A stretch of DNA of 64,000 nucleotides from an uncultured Lachnospiraceae bacterium (lineage in GTDB: Bacteria; Bacillota; Clostridia; Lachnospirales; Lachnospiraceae). The notes beneath the pieces are model-generated. The model saw only the letters and a list, made by a program, of their open reading frames with translations, did not search any database and was not told the origin of the DNA. Made by a program: the position numbers and the translations under genes. Each line of letters starts with the position of its first letter. Within the stretch, counting starts at the first letter, position 1. The stretch lies in NCBI GenBank assembly GCA_902793335.1, contig CADBCZ010000004.1, positions 55,414 to 119,413 on the forward strand, given 5' to 3'. Shown piece after piece: positions 18,860 through 27,985 of the stretch.

Positions 18860-20023
18860 TTGTCTTATAAAAAAGCAATCATAGGGGTATTGGTCATTGC
18901 AGCGGTTATTAATCAGTTCTGTTTTTTTAAAATAACAGCCTACGCAAAAATGAAGGATGTTTACGATGAACATGTTGATATGGATGAGATTGATAATGAT
19001 ATGGAAAACATTGGTGATAGGCATGGTGAAAAATTAGATATATCATTTGGGGATGTATATAACCTTTTGATGGAGGGAGATATTGAGAGCGCAATAGGTC
19101 TTTGTGCCAAAGGCGTAGCTGACAGTCTTACAAAAGAAGTGTTAGAGAACAGAAGTCTTATGCTTAAACTTCTGATGCTCATAATAATCGCTGCTGTTTT
19201 TAACAATTATTCATCGGTGCTTAAGCACAGCTATGTAGGGGAACAGGGCTTTTTTATTACCTATCTGATGTTATGCACGATTCTATTCAATTCTTTTTTC
19301 ATAATATATGATATGTCTGAGGAAGCTATCATTTATATCAGTGAGGCAATGGAGTGTATGATACCTGCATTTTCTTTGTCGATTGTGATGTGTGGTGGAT
19401 TGTTAACATCACAGATGACGGGCCAGATATTGGTTTTTGTTATGACTTATATGGAGAAACTGCTGATATATATAGTGTTGCCACTAGTCAGAGCATACTT
19501 TCTGATAATCTTATTAAATCAGTTAAATGCAAAAGACAGGTTTTCAAAACTTGCGGAACTGGTAAAACAGATATCTGAATGGATTCTCAAGGGTTTTATA
19601 ACAGTAGTGATTGGTATAAATGCCGTTAAAAGCATGCTTGTTCCTGTGTATGAGAATACAAGCTATAATATGTTGATAAAAGGAATATCCATTCTTCCGG
19701 GCGGGAGCAGTCTGACTGACCTGTCTGGAATAATGCTTGGAGCAGGTGTGCTTATCAAAAACTGTGTGGGTATTACTGCGGTAATCATTTTGTTTTCTGT
19801 ATTTTGTATTCCATTTGTGAAACTTACATACTTTTACATTTGTTATCGCTTAGTGCTCGCGGCGGCTCAGCCTATAAGTGATAAAAGAATTCTTATGGGC
19901 ATTGAAGGCGTCTGCAATGCTGCTTTGGTTCTGATCAAAGCTGTAATGACAGCTTTGGCTTTGTGTGTGATTTCTATATCTATCATAATTATTTCAACTA
20001 ATGTAAAACTCTATAACAGCTAA
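18860..20023 (+). CDS. spoIIIAE: Stage III sporulation protein AE
   Basis: A 387-residue polytopic membrane protein with an N-terminal signal-like segment, an extracytoplasmic region of about 60 residues, then many hydrophobic helices. In the family it is the large permease-like part of the SpoIIIA channel. The start is a TTG one base after the spoIIIAD stop, with GGAGGTG 9 bases before it. Confidence 0.93.
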   Translation: MSYKKAIIGVLVIAAVINQFCFFKITAYAKMKDVYDEHVDMDEIDNDMENIGDRHGEKLDISFGDVYNLLMEGDIESAIGLCAKGVADSLTKEVLENRSLMLKLLMLIIIAAVFNNYSSVLKHSYVGEQGFFITYLMLCTILFNSFFIIYDMSEEAIIYISEAMECMIPAFSLSIVMCGGLLTSQMTGQILVFVMTYMEKLLIYIVLPLVRAYFLIILLNQLNAKDRFSKLAELVKQISEWILKGFITVVIGINAVKSMLVPVYENTSYNMLIKGISILPGGSSLTDLSGIMLGAGVLIKNCVGITAVIILFSVFCIPFVKLTYFYICYRLVLAAAQPISDKRILMGIEGVCNAALVLIKAVMTALALCVISISIIIISTNVKLYNS

Positions 20024-20065
20024 ATGAGATGAGGATCGTTCAATTTTGGATGAAGGGAGGGGCAC

Positions 20066-20524
20066 ATGGAACAGATTTTGACCTGGGTTAAAAATGGTCT
20101 TTTGTTCGGAGTGATTTCGTCGCTGATACTTTTGTTAAGTCCTAATAAGAGTTACGAGAAGCATATGAATCTGGTGGTGGGACTTCTGTTTATACTTGTG
20201 ATGATACATCCTATAATCAGTTTTTTTGATTTGGATTCGAAAACGTATGTATCATTTATACAGAATTATATAGGTGCTTCGGGAAATGGAGATTATCTGT
20301 CTGAAGAAGAGCTGTCGCTTTATACAGACACCATAGGTATTGAGATTTTGAGCGTATTAGAGGATGCAGGTTACAGCGTTGATAATGTGACACCTTATGT
20401 TGATGAAAAAGGCACTGTGTATAAAATAGAGATTTCTGTTGATGGTGGTGAGAGGACATTGTATGCACTTGAGAGATACATAAGAAATGTTTTTGGGGAG
20501 GAGGTAGAGATAATATATGAATGA
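20066..20524 (+). CDS. spoIIIAF: Stage III sporulation protein AF
   Basis: A 152-residue protein with two N-terminal membrane segments (about 10-27 and 37-55) and a soluble domain of about 95 residues ending VFGEEVEIIYE, the ring-building-motif-like fold known for SpoIIIAF. GGGAGGGG precedes the ATG. Its end overlaps spoIIIAG by 8 bases. Confidence 0.92.
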   Translation: MEQILTWVKNGLLFGVISSLILLLSPNKSYEKHMNLVVGLLFILVMIHPIISFFDLDSKTYVSFIQNYIGASGNGDYLSEEELSLYTDTIGIEILSVLEDAGYSVDNVTPYVDEKGTVYKIEISVDGGERTLYALERYIRNVFGEEVEIIYE

Positions 20525-21134
20525 TGAAAAGGAAGAAAATATTTTTTCATTTATCAATATGGGCTCGTTTACAAAAGAAAAGAAGGAAAAAATATTGATA
20601 GTTTTTCTTGTTGGTGTTTTTTGTCTGTTGGCGGCAACCCCGTTTTCAAATATTACAAACAGGCCGGAAAAAAAACGGGTAAAGAATGATGATACAACCA
20701 TTATCTCTCAACCTGACACAAAAAATATTTCAAATGATGAATATATTTCATATCTTGAGAATAGATTAGAACAAACAATTGGAGGAATGGATGGTGCGGG
20801 AAGGGTCATGGTGATGATAACCTTGAAGGATGGAGGAGAAAAGATATTAGACAAGAATCGTCCGTATGAAAGCGCTACCGATACCAGTAAGGAGGAAGGA
20901 AAGGAAGAGGTTAGTGAAAGAGTCAAGAGTATGCAGGAAACTGTACTTGTAAAGAAAGAGGGGGATACAGGTCCGATAATTGTAAAGGAACAATATCCGG
21001 AAGTTGAAGGTGTAGTGGTATTATGCGAGGGTGGAGACAATAAGGAATTATCACTACAGATAAAAGAGATGGCTGGTGCATTGTTTTCGATTGAAGCACA
21101 TAAGATTGTGATAGGAAAACTAAAAGTTGATTAA
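20517..21134 (+). CDS. spoIIIAG: Stage III sporulation protein AG
   Basis: A 205-residue protein with a short cytoplasmic N-terminus, one membrane segment (about residues 23-41) and an extracytoplasmic ring-building domain containing YLENRLEQTIGGMDGAGRV. In B. subtilis SpoIIIAG forms a large ring in the intermembrane space. It overlaps spoIIIAF, so the two are translationally coupled. Confidence 0.94.
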   Translation: MNDEKEENIFSFINMGSFTKEKKEKILIVFLVGVFCLLAATPFSNITNRPEKKRVKNDDTTIISQPDTKNISNDEYISYLENRLEQTIGGMDGAGRVMVMITLKDGGEKILDKNRPYESATDTSKEEGKEEVSERVKSMQETVLVKKEGDTGPIIVKEQYPEVEGVVVLCEGGDNKELSLQIKEMAGALFSIEAHKIVIGKLKVD

Positions 21135-21159
21135 ATATAAAATAAAAAAGGAGTAAAGA

Positions 21160-21891
21160 ATGAAAAAAGTCTGGAAGAAAAATCAGGTTATAATAACAGC
21201 ATTGGCTATAATGATTGCTGTAGCGGGTTATCTCAATTTCACAAGTGATAAACAGGTGTTGAATACATCGGTTGAAAATATGGAAAGTGAAGGTGCAAGT
21301 GGAAATTCGGACGACGAGGCGGTCAGTGCTTCTGTGCAGGATTTTGTGGTGAGTGATGATTGCGCAAGTGTAGAAGGAAACGATGCTGCTGTTGGGCAGG
21401 ACGACACGGCTGAAAATGAGGATTTGTCAAATGAGGATGCAACCGAAAATGAAGAAGGGCTTGATGTTGCATCTGTAAGTCTTGATGAAAATGGTGATCC
21501 GATTGATTCGGACTCTGTTGGTGAAGCAGTGCTTACAAGCGGAACAGTGACTCTTTCTCAGGCTAAACTTTCAAGGGAACAGACCAGATCAAAGGCTAAG
21601 GAGACTTTGCTTGAGATAATCAATAATGAGAGCCTCACTGAAGATGCTAAGAAAGAAGCTGTTGCCAAAATGCTTACTATGACTGAACGCATGGAAAAAG
21701 AGACAGCTGCTGAAAATCAGTTGGCTTCAAAAGGATTTAATGACACAGTTGTAAGTATTTCAGATGACAGTGTGGATGTCTCTGTGCCGGTAAAAGAGCT
21801 TACCGACAAACAGCGAACACAGATTGAAGACGTTATCACAAGAAAAACGGGATGCGAATTGAATCAGGTGGTTATAACTACAGTACAGTAA
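21160..21891 (+). CDS. spoIIIAH: Stage III sporulation protein AH
   Basis: A 243-residue single-pass membrane protein (segment about residues 8-24) with a C-terminal YscJ/FliF-like domain, here containing LSREQTRSKAKETLLEI and ending LNQVVITTVQ. It is the mother-cell partner of SpoIIQ in the channel. Between membrane and domain is a roughly 90-residue linker rich in Asp, Glu, Ser and Ala (about residues 40-130), longer and more acidic than in B. subtilis. It is the last gene of the operon. Confidence 0.93.
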   Translation: MKKVWKKNQVIITALAIMIAVAGYLNFTSDKQVLNTSVENMESEGASGNSDDEAVSASVQDFVVSDDCASVEGNDAAVGQDDTAENEDLSNEDATENEEGLDVASVSLDENGDPIDSDSVGEAVLTSGTVTLSQAKLSREQTRSKAKETLLEIINNESLTEDAKKEAVAKMLTMTERMEKETAAENQLASKGFNDTVVSISDDSVDVSVPVKELTDKQRTQIEDVITRKTGCELNQVVITTVQ

Positions 21892-21919
21892 CATTTTTTA
21901 TAAAAGAACTGTAAAATGA

Positions 21920-21949
21920 TTGCAAAATGCATATGATGTTTGGTATACT
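21920..21949 (+). promoter_or_regulatory. Promoter of the Asp23-nusB transcription unit
   Basis: TTGCAA (21920-21925), 18-base spacer and an extended -10, TGGTATACT, ending at 21949. Confidence 0.6.
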
Positions 21950-22001
21950 ATACTACATATGAATAGTGCTTAAGTTGATACTTGGCAAAGGAGGAACTAA
22001 T

Positions 22002-22403
22002 ATGGCAACAGAAAGCGGAAAGAGTGATTACAGCTACAAAGAGGCAGGAATGCTTGGAGATATTCAGATTGCAGATGATGTTATTGCAATTATTGCAGGT
22101 TTGGCAGCTACAGAGGTAGACGGTGTTGCTAAGATGTATGGCAATATTACTAACGAACTTATCGGGAAACTCGGAATGAAGAATCTTTCAAAAGGTGTTA
22201 AGGTTTTAGTTACACCTGATGAGGTCAAGGTTGACCTTTCGTTGGAGCTTAAGTATGGATACAGTGTACTTGAGGTATCTAAGAAGGTTCAGGAGAAAGT
22301 CAAACAGGCACTTGAAACAATGACCGGTCTTGATGTAAAGAGCGTCAGAGTCAGAATCGCTGGAGTTGTTTTTGACAAAGAAGAGGGTAAATCAAAAGCA
22401 TAA
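22002..22403 (+). CDS. Asp23/Gls24-family envelope stress protein
   Basis: A 133-residue cytosolic protein of the Asp23/YloU family, with LGDIQIADDVIAIIAGLAA at the N-terminus, VDLSLELKYGYSV in the middle and SVRVRIAGVVF near the end. In Firmicutes this protein is usually encoded beside nusB; members associate with the membrane or cell envelope and influence stress tolerance, but the biochemical role is unclear. The chosen start follows AAAGGAGG. Confidence 0.93.
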   Translation: MATESGKSDYSYKEAGMLGDIQIADDVIAIIAGLAATEVDGVAKMYGNITNELIGKLGMKNLSKGVKVLVTPDEVKVDLSLELKYGYSVLEVSKKVQEKVKQALETMTGLDVKSVRVRIAGVVFDKEEGKSKA

Positions 22404-22427
22404 TAGTGATTATTTTATAGATTTTTG

Positions 22428-22454
22428 GGCTGCTTCTTAGGGAGCAGCCTTATT
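22428..22454 (+). terminator. Weak terminator after the Asp23 gene
   Basis: Stem GGCTGCT with AGCAGCC (22428-22434 with 22443-22449) and a short T-containing tail. Read-through into nusB is likely. Confidence 0.45.
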
Positions 22455-22514
22455 ATCGTATTGATTATTATACAGGTTGTTCATATTACTTATGATAACA
22501 GGAAAGGGATTAGT

Positions 22515-22925
22515 ATGCTAAGAAGTCAGGTAAGAGAAGAAATATTCAAGATATTATTCAGATATCCGTTTAATTCCACAGAGGAGATGAACGAACAGAT
22601 TGAGTTTTCGGTCGAGGAATTAGAGGGAAAGAGTGATAAGAATATCAATTATATCCGTAATAAGACAGGAGATATTATCAGTAGAATAGATAAGATTGAC
22701 AGTTGTATTTCTGATTGCTGTGAGGGATGGAGTATCGGCAGAATCGGAAAGGCAGAACTTGCTATTATGCGCATTGCGGTTTATGAGATTATGTTCGAGG
22801 AGGATATTCCAAGCAGCGTTGCGGTTAATGAGGCGGTAGAACTCACTAAGGTATACTGCGATGAGGATGCAAAGGGATTTGTCAATGCGGTACTTGCAAA
22901 GGTAGTTAAGAGTGTAGAGGGATAA
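22515..22925 (+). CDS. nusB: Transcription antitermination factor NusB
   Basis: A 136-residue all-helical protein that binds boxA RNA with NusE (S10) in rRNA antitermination. The family end region LAIMRIAVYEIMFEEDIPSS and AVELTKVYCDEDAKGFVNAVL is clear. The ATG at 22515 follows AGGAAAGGG; an upstream in-frame start would add 30 hydrophobic residues coming from the terminator region and is rejected. ispA follows after 15 bases. Confidence 0.95.
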   Translation: MLRSQVREEIFKILFRYPFNSTEEMNEQIEFSVEELEGKSDKNINYIRNKTGDIISRIDKIDSCISDCCEGWSIGRIGKAELAIMRIAVYEIMFEEDIPSSVAVNEAVELTKVYCDEDAKGFVNAVLAKVVKSVEG

Positions 22926-22940
22926 TAAGGGAGAAGATAT

Positions 22941-23873
22941 ATGGATTTTCAACAGGAACTGAAAGAAAAGGTCAAAGAAGCTGAGAAAACAATATACAGT
23001 TACATGCCCGGTGAAAGACAATTACAGGCTACGGTCATAGATGCAATGGATTATACAATGTCGGCAGGTGGTAAGAGAATAAGACCGGTTATCATGAGAG
23101 CAGTGTATGATATGTTGGGCGGAGGCGATAAGCTTATTGAGCCGTTTATGGCAGCGATTGAAATGATCCATACATATTCTCTTATACATGATGATCTTCC
23201 GGCACTTGATAATGATGACTACAGGAGAGGAAGAAAGACTGCTCATGTAGTATATGGAGAGGCTATGGCGATACTTGCCGGTGACGGATTGTTAAATTAC
23301 GCATATGAAACGGCAGCAAAAGCATTTGATTTGATAGAAAATGCCGATAAAGACGATGTTTCCGCTATATCAAAAGAGCTTGAAACACGTAAGAGAGTTG
23401 AAAAATCCCTGACTATACTTGCAAGAAATCCGGGTATTTATGGTATGATAGGCGGACAGGTTGCGGATGTGGAGCTTACAGGTAAAACTTTGACGAAGGA
23501 ACAATTAGAGTACATATATATCAATAAGACAGGAGCTTTAATTGAGGCAGCTATGACAATAGGAGCTGTGCTTTCAGGTGCATCGGATAGCGTGGTTGAT
23601 AAAATAAGTCAAACTGCATATAATATTGGAATGGCTTTTCAGATTCAGGATGATATACTTGATGAGACAGCTACATTTGAGGAACTTGGCAAACCTATTC
23701 ACAGCGATAAAGATTGTGGTAAGGTAACATATGTAACCATTCATGGTTTGGATGATGCCTGTGAGAAAGTAAAAAGTCTGTCTGAACAGGCGATAGAAAC
23801 GATAAATGAATTGTCGTGTGATGGAGAATTTCTTAAGGAACTGGTAAGATACTTAATTAGCAGAAAAAATTAA
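22941..23873 (+). CDS. ispA: Polyprenyl (farnesyl/geranyl) diphosphate synthase
   Basis: A 310-residue prenyl elongase. The first aspartate-rich motif is in HDDLPALDNDDYRRGRKT and the second in FQIQDDILDETAT, with the GGKRIRPV substrate-binding region near residue 40. It condenses IPP with allylic diphosphates, here alongside dxs for the methylerythritol phosphate pathway. The usual xseA/xseB genes between nusB and ispA are absent. Product chain length, probably C15, is inferred from family and context. Confidence 0.93.
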   Translation: MDFQQELKEKVKEAEKTIYSYMPGERQLQATVIDAMDYTMSAGGKRIRPVIMRAVYDMLGGGDKLIEPFMAAIEMIHTYSLIHDDLPALDNDDYRRGRKTAHVVYGEAMAILAGDGLLNYAYETAAKAFDLIENADKDDVSAISKELETRKRVEKSLTILARNPGIYGMIGGQVADVELTGKTLTKEQLEYIYINKTGALIEAAMTIGAVLSGASDSVVDKISQTAYNIGMAFQIQDDILDETATFEELGKPIHSDKDCGKVTYVTIHGLDDACEKVKSLSEQAIETINELSCDGEFLKELVRYLISRKN

Positions 23874-23902
23874 TGCTATAAACAGCAAATGAGGATGTAA
23901 CT

Positions 23903-25765
23903 ATGGGACTAATTGATAATATTAAGATGCCAAATGATATAAAACAGTATGATGAGGAAGATTGGGAGCCTCTGGCGAATGAAATAAGGAATTTTTTGTT
24001 GGAACATGTGTCTAAGACAGGAGGACATTTAGCATCAAATCTTGGGTGTGTTGAGCTGACTATGGCACTCCATTTGGTTCTCAATTTTCCGCAGGATAAG
24101 ATAATTTGGGATGTTGGTCATCAGAGCTACACTCACAAGATATTGACAGGACGTCAGGAGGGGTTTGACAGTCTGAGGCAATTTGGAGGGATGAGCGGTT
24201 TTCCTAAGAGTATCGAGAGTGAAACAGATGTATTTGATACGGGACATAGTTCGACATCTATATCAGCGGCAATAGGAATGGCAAAAGCCAAGGAGTTAAA
24301 GGGTGAGAAAGGGGCGGTTGTCGCTGTCATAGGCGACGGCTCATTTACCGGTGGACTTACTTATGAGGCTCTTAACAATCTTGGAAGACTCAAAAGCAGT
24401 TGCATGATAGTGCTTAATGACAATGATATGTCGATTGATGAGAATGTTGGTGGTATGTCGAATTACCTTAATAAAATCCGTGTTGGTCAGGCATATAATG
24501 AAGTGAAATCCGGCGTTGAGAAAGGATTGCTTGGAATACCGGGTATTGGTGAGCCGATAGCTAAGTTTGTTAAACGTGGTAAGGATAGTATCAAAGGTTT
24601 TCTTGTGCCGGGAATGTTTTTTGAAGATCTTGGAATAACATATATTGGTCCTATTGATGGTCATGATATCGGAAAGCTTGTTGATACATTTACTTCTGCA
24701 ATAAAGCTAAAAAGACCGGTGGTAGTTCATGTAAAGACGGTCAAGGGAAAAGGTTATAAATACGCTGAGAAATATCCTAAGTATTTCCATGGTGTTAAAC
24801 CTTTTGATATCAAGACAGGTAAAGTTTTGGAGAAACAGAGTAAAATGACTAATACCGGAGTATTTGGCAGAAAGCTGTTGGCACTCGGTGAGGAATATAC
24901 GAAATTAATCGCCATAACTGCAGCTATGGCTTCGGGTACAGGACTTGACAAATTTGCAAATGTATATCCGAAAAGATTTTTCGATGTGGGAATTGCAGAA
25001 CAACATGCTGTTACATTTGCGGCAGGACTTGCAAAGGAAGGTATGATTCCTGTCGTTGCGGTCTACTCATCATTTTTGCAGAGAGCGTATGATCAGATTT
25101 TGCACGATGTCTGTCTTCAAAACCTTCATGTTATATTTGCTATAGACCGTTCCGGACTGGTGGGAGAGGATGGCTCTACTCACCAGGGAATATTTGATAC
25201 GGCATATCTGTCCGGAATTCCGAATATGACGATAATAGCTCCGAAAAACAGATACGAACTTACAAAATCGCTTGAGTTTGCAGTAAAGTTTAACGGTCCC
25301 ATAGCGGTGAAATACAGTAAGGGTGATGCCTACTATGGTCTTAAGGAACACCTTGCAGATATCGAATACGGTAAAAGCGAGATTATCTTTAGAGGTAGTC
25401 GTATAGCATTAATAGTTGTAGGTAATATGATGGAAGAGGCATACGAGGTGTATGAGACTTTGAAAGAGGAAGGTGTTGAGATTACGCTTGTCAACGCCAG
25501 ATTTATCAAGCCGCTTGATAAGGAAATGCTCAATGAGCTTGCTTCTACACATGAAGTTGTAGTTACTTTGGAAGAGCATGTGTACAGTGGTGGATATGGT
25601 CAGGCTGTTTCAGCATATTATGCCAATAAGGGTATGAAGGATTTAATGGTTAAAAATATAGCCATTGACGATGTTTTTGTTGAACATGGTTCGGTTTCAC
25701 AACTTAGAAAAATGCTGGGGATTGATAAAGACGGAGTGCTTGAAACTATAAGAGATTTGATGTAG
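23903..25765 (+). CDS. dxs: 1-deoxy-D-xylulose-5-phosphate synthase
   Basis: A 620-residue thiamine-diphosphate transketolase-like enzyme that makes DXP from pyruvate and glyceraldehyde 3-phosphate, the entry to the non-mevalonate isoprenoid pathway. It shows GDGSFTGGLTYEALNN for ThDP/Mg binding, the DVGIAEQHAVTFAAG catalytic glutamate region and DRSGLVGEDGSTHQG. Length is normal. It lies between ispA and tlyA. Confidence 0.96.
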   Translation: MGLIDNIKMPNDIKQYDEEDWEPLANEIRNFLLEHVSKTGGHLASNLGCVELTMALHLVLNFPQDKIIWDVGHQSYTHKILTGRQEGFDSLRQFGGMSGFPKSIESETDVFDTGHSSTSISAAIGMAKAKELKGEKGAVVAVIGDGSFTGGLTYEALNNLGRLKSSCMIVLNDNDMSIDENVGGMSNYLNKIRVGQAYNEVKSGVEKGLLGIPGIGEPIAKFVKRGKDSIKGFLVPGMFFEDLGITYIGPIDGHDIGKLVDTFTSAIKLKRPVVVHVKTVKGKGYKYAEKYPKYFHGVKPFDIKTGKVLEKQSKMTNTGVFGRKLLALGEEYTKLIAITAAMASGTGLDKFANVYPKRFFDVGIAEQHAVTFAAGLAKEGMIPVVAVYSSFLQRAYDQILHDVCLQNLHVIFAIDRSGLVGEDGSTHQGIFDTAYLSGIPNMTIIAPKNRYELTKSLEFAVKFNGPIAVKYSKGDAYYGLKEHLADIEYGKSEIIFRGSRIALIVVGNMMEEAYEVYETLKEEGVEITLVNARFIKPLDKEMLNELASTHEVVVTLEEHVYSGGYGQAVSAYYANKGMKDLMVKNIAIDDVFVEHGSVSQLRKMLGIDKDGVLETIRDLM

Positions 25766-25795
25766 ATACAGTTTTAGTGGATTGAGGTTGTATAG

Positions 25796-26593
25796 GTGAA
25801 AAAGAGATTAGATATACTGATAACTGAAAGAGGGTTGGCACCCTCAAGAGAGAAAGCAAAAGCTATAATCATGTCCGGTGTGGTGTTCGTTGATGGACAG
25901 CGTGAGGATAAGGCCGGCTCTTCCTTTGATGAGAATATACCGATAGAAATCAAAGGTAACACATTGAAATATGTTAGTCGTGGCGGTCTTAAGCTTGAAA
26001 AGGCTATGAAGAATTTTGACATTGAACTTAATGGTAAGATATGTATGGATGTCGGATCTTCAACAGGTGGTTTTACCGACTGTATGTTGCAAAACGGCGC
26101 GGTTAAGGTATATGCGGTTGATGTAGGAAACGGTCAGCTCGACTGGAAGCTGAGACAGGATGAGAGAGTTGTCTGCATGGAAAAAACCAATATCAGATAT
26201 GTAACTCCCGATCAGATCGATGATAAAATAGATTTTTCATCTATTGATGTATCATTTATATCACTTACAAAAGTACTTGGACCCGTAAAAGAGCTGTTAG
26301 ACGATGAAGGGGAGATAGTGTGTCTTATCAAGCCACAGTTTGAGGCAGGCAGAGAAAAGGTAGGAAAAAAGGGTGTTGTAAGAGATATCAAAGTTCACAA
26401 AGAAGTTATTGAAATGGTTGTTTCCTATGCTAAGGAGATTGGGTTTACTATACTTAATCTTGATTATTCCCCGATTAAAGGTCCTGAGGGAAATATAGAA
26501 TATCTTCTGCATTTATATAAAGGTGCTGACAGACAAGAGGTAGAGGTTGATATCGATAAGGTTGTCGAGGCGTCTCATAATGAGCTATCGTGA
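25796..26593 (+). CDS. tlyA: TlyA-family rRNA (cytidine-2'-O)-methyltransferase
   Basis: A 265-residue protein with an N-terminal S4 RNA-binding domain (about 1-60, KKRLDILITERGLAPSREKA) and an FtsJ-like methyltransferase domain with the SAM loop DVGSSTGGFTDC at about residue 84. In mycobacteria TlyA methylates 16S and 23S rRNA, and capreomycin sensitivity depends on it. The GTG start at 25796 gives the usual family N-terminus. It sits in the conserved dxs-tlyA-nadK-argR-recN string. Confidence 0.93.
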   Translation: MKKRLDILITERGLAPSREKAKAIIMSGVVFVDGQREDKAGSSFDENIPIEIKGNTLKYVSRGGLKLEKAMKNFDIELNGKICMDVGSSTGGFTDCMLQNGAVKVYAVDVGNGQLDWKLRQDERVVCMEKTNIRYVTPDQIDDKIDFSSIDVSFISLTKVLGPVKELLDDEGEIVCLIKPQFEAGREKVGKKGVVRDIKVHKEVIEMVVSYAKEIGFTILNLDYSPIKGPEGNIEYLLHLYKGADRQEVEVDIDKVVEASHNELS

Positions 26594-26612
26594 TAATTAT
26601 TGGGAGATTTGT

Positions 26613-27470
26613 ATGAAGAATTTTTTGATCGCTACTAATTATATTAAAGACAGTAATTTGGTTCTCACAACTTTGATAGAGGATTATCTCAAGGAGAGGG
26701 GCTGCAGTTATAAACGCGTACTTGGAAATTTCAATAATTCAGAGGCGGATAACGATGTATCTTTTTCCATCTGTGAAAATGATTCTTATGATTGTGCGAT
26801 TGCTCTTGGCGGTGATGGTACGATACTTCAGGTGAGTCGGGATTTGAGGAATACGGATATTCCTATAGTTGGAGTTAATCTTGGAACAATCGGTTTTCTC
26901 ACTGAGGTTGAACCGAATCAGATCGAGGCTGTTTTAGACAGACTTATAGATGATGATTACAGTATAGAGGAGAGAATGAATATAGAGGGATGCGTAGTTA
27001 AAGGTGGCAAATCGCAGGGGGATGATATAGCACTTAATGACATTGTAATAACAAGAGCAGGTTTCTCCAGAGTTATCGGACTTAAAGTATATGTTAACGG
27101 TAAGGTTATGGAGATATATGAAGCTGATGGTGTCATAGTGAGCACACCGACTGGTTCTACGGGATATAATCTTTCTGCGGGAGGTCCGATAGTATCTCCA
27201 AAGACGGATATTATTATAATCACTCCTATATCCTCGCATTCGCTTACTTCAAAAAGTATTGTGTTGTCAGGTTCCGACGAGATAGAGATTGAAGTCTTGA
27301 AAATGCGAAAGGCACAAAAAGAAGAGGCTATATTAAGCTTTGACGGACAACCGGGTACGCAGCTTTCTCCCGGTGACAGGGTGAAGATAGTTCGTTCGGA
27401 TAAGACAACTAAGATGATTAAATTGTTTGATGTAAGCTTTTATAAGGTATTAAGGGATAAGATAAGATAG
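26613..27470 (+). CDS. nadK: NAD kinase
   Basis: A 285-residue ATP-NAD kinase that makes NADP. The GGDG motif is at residues 66-69, followed by NLGTIGFLTEVEP and the STPTGSTGYNLSAGGPI catalytic region. An upstream in-frame start at 26547 would overlap tlyA; the ATG used follows GGGAG. Confidence 0.95.
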   Translation: MKNFLIATNYIKDSNLVLTTLIEDYLKERGCSYKRVLGNFNNSEADNDVSFSICENDSYDCAIALGGDGTILQVSRDLRNTDIPIVGVNLGTIGFLTEVEPNQIEAVLDRLIDDDYSIEERMNIEGCVVKGGKSQGDDIALNDIVITRAGFSRVIGLKVYVNGKVMEIYEADGVIVSTPTGSTGYNLSAGGPIVSPKTDIIIITPISSHSLTSKSIVLSGSDEIEIEVLKMRKAQKEEAILSFDGQPGTQLSPGDRVKIVRSDKTTKMIKLFDVSFYKVLRDKIR

Positions 27471-27512
27471 TACAGAATGTAATTGATAATCTGATGATTT
27501 ACTGGTAGGTGG

Positions 27513-27971
27513 ATGATGAAAGAGCAAAGACAAAACAGGATAAAAGAGATAATTGAGTCTAAGGATATAGAGACTCAGGATGAACTTTTGGAAGAATTGA
27601 AAAAAGAAGGTTTCAAGATCACTCAGGCAACGATTTCGAGAGATATGAGGGAGATGAAACTCACAAAGGTTTTGGGTGAATCCGGAAAACAGAAATATGC
27701 AATGCTTAAAAATTTTGATACCGGTGTTGAACAGAAATACAAAAAGGTGTTAAGTGCAGGAATTGTAAGCATTGATCATAGTGATAATCTTATAGTTATA
27801 AAAACAGTATCCGGTATGGCTATGGCAGTAGCTGCCGCTCTTGATAATATGGATATACCGGGACTTATGGGATGTATTGCCGGAGATGATACTATATTTG
27901 CGGCGGTCAGAAACAAGGATTTTTGTAAACAGATAATTAACGGGATTGACAAGCTTGCTTCCGATGAGTAA
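27513..27971 (+). CDS. argR: Arginine repressor
   Basis: A 152-residue regulator with an N-terminal winged helix (ATISRDMREMKLTKV, about 37-51) and a C-terminal oligomerization/arginine-binding domain (GCIAGDDTIFAAVRN). It represses arginine synthesis and activates catabolism as an arginine-bound hexamer. Two consecutive ATG codons begin the gene after a GTAGGTGG site; either may be used. Its place before recN is conserved in Firmicutes. Confidence 0.95.
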   Translation: MMKEQRQNRIKEIIESKDIETQDELLEELKKEGFKITQATISRDMREMKLTKVLGESGKQKYAMLKNFDTGVEQKYKKVLSAGIVSIDHSDNLIVIKTVSGMAMAVAAALDNMDIPGLMGCIAGDDTIFAAVRNKDFCKQIINGIDKLASDE

Positions 27972-27985
27972 GACGGAGGATTAGG

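Noticed and set aside
22425-22514. A hydrophobic N-terminal extension of NusB that could look like a signal peptide
   Set aside because: It comes from translating the hairpin region; NusB is cytosolic and the ATG at 22515 has the proper ribosome-binding site.
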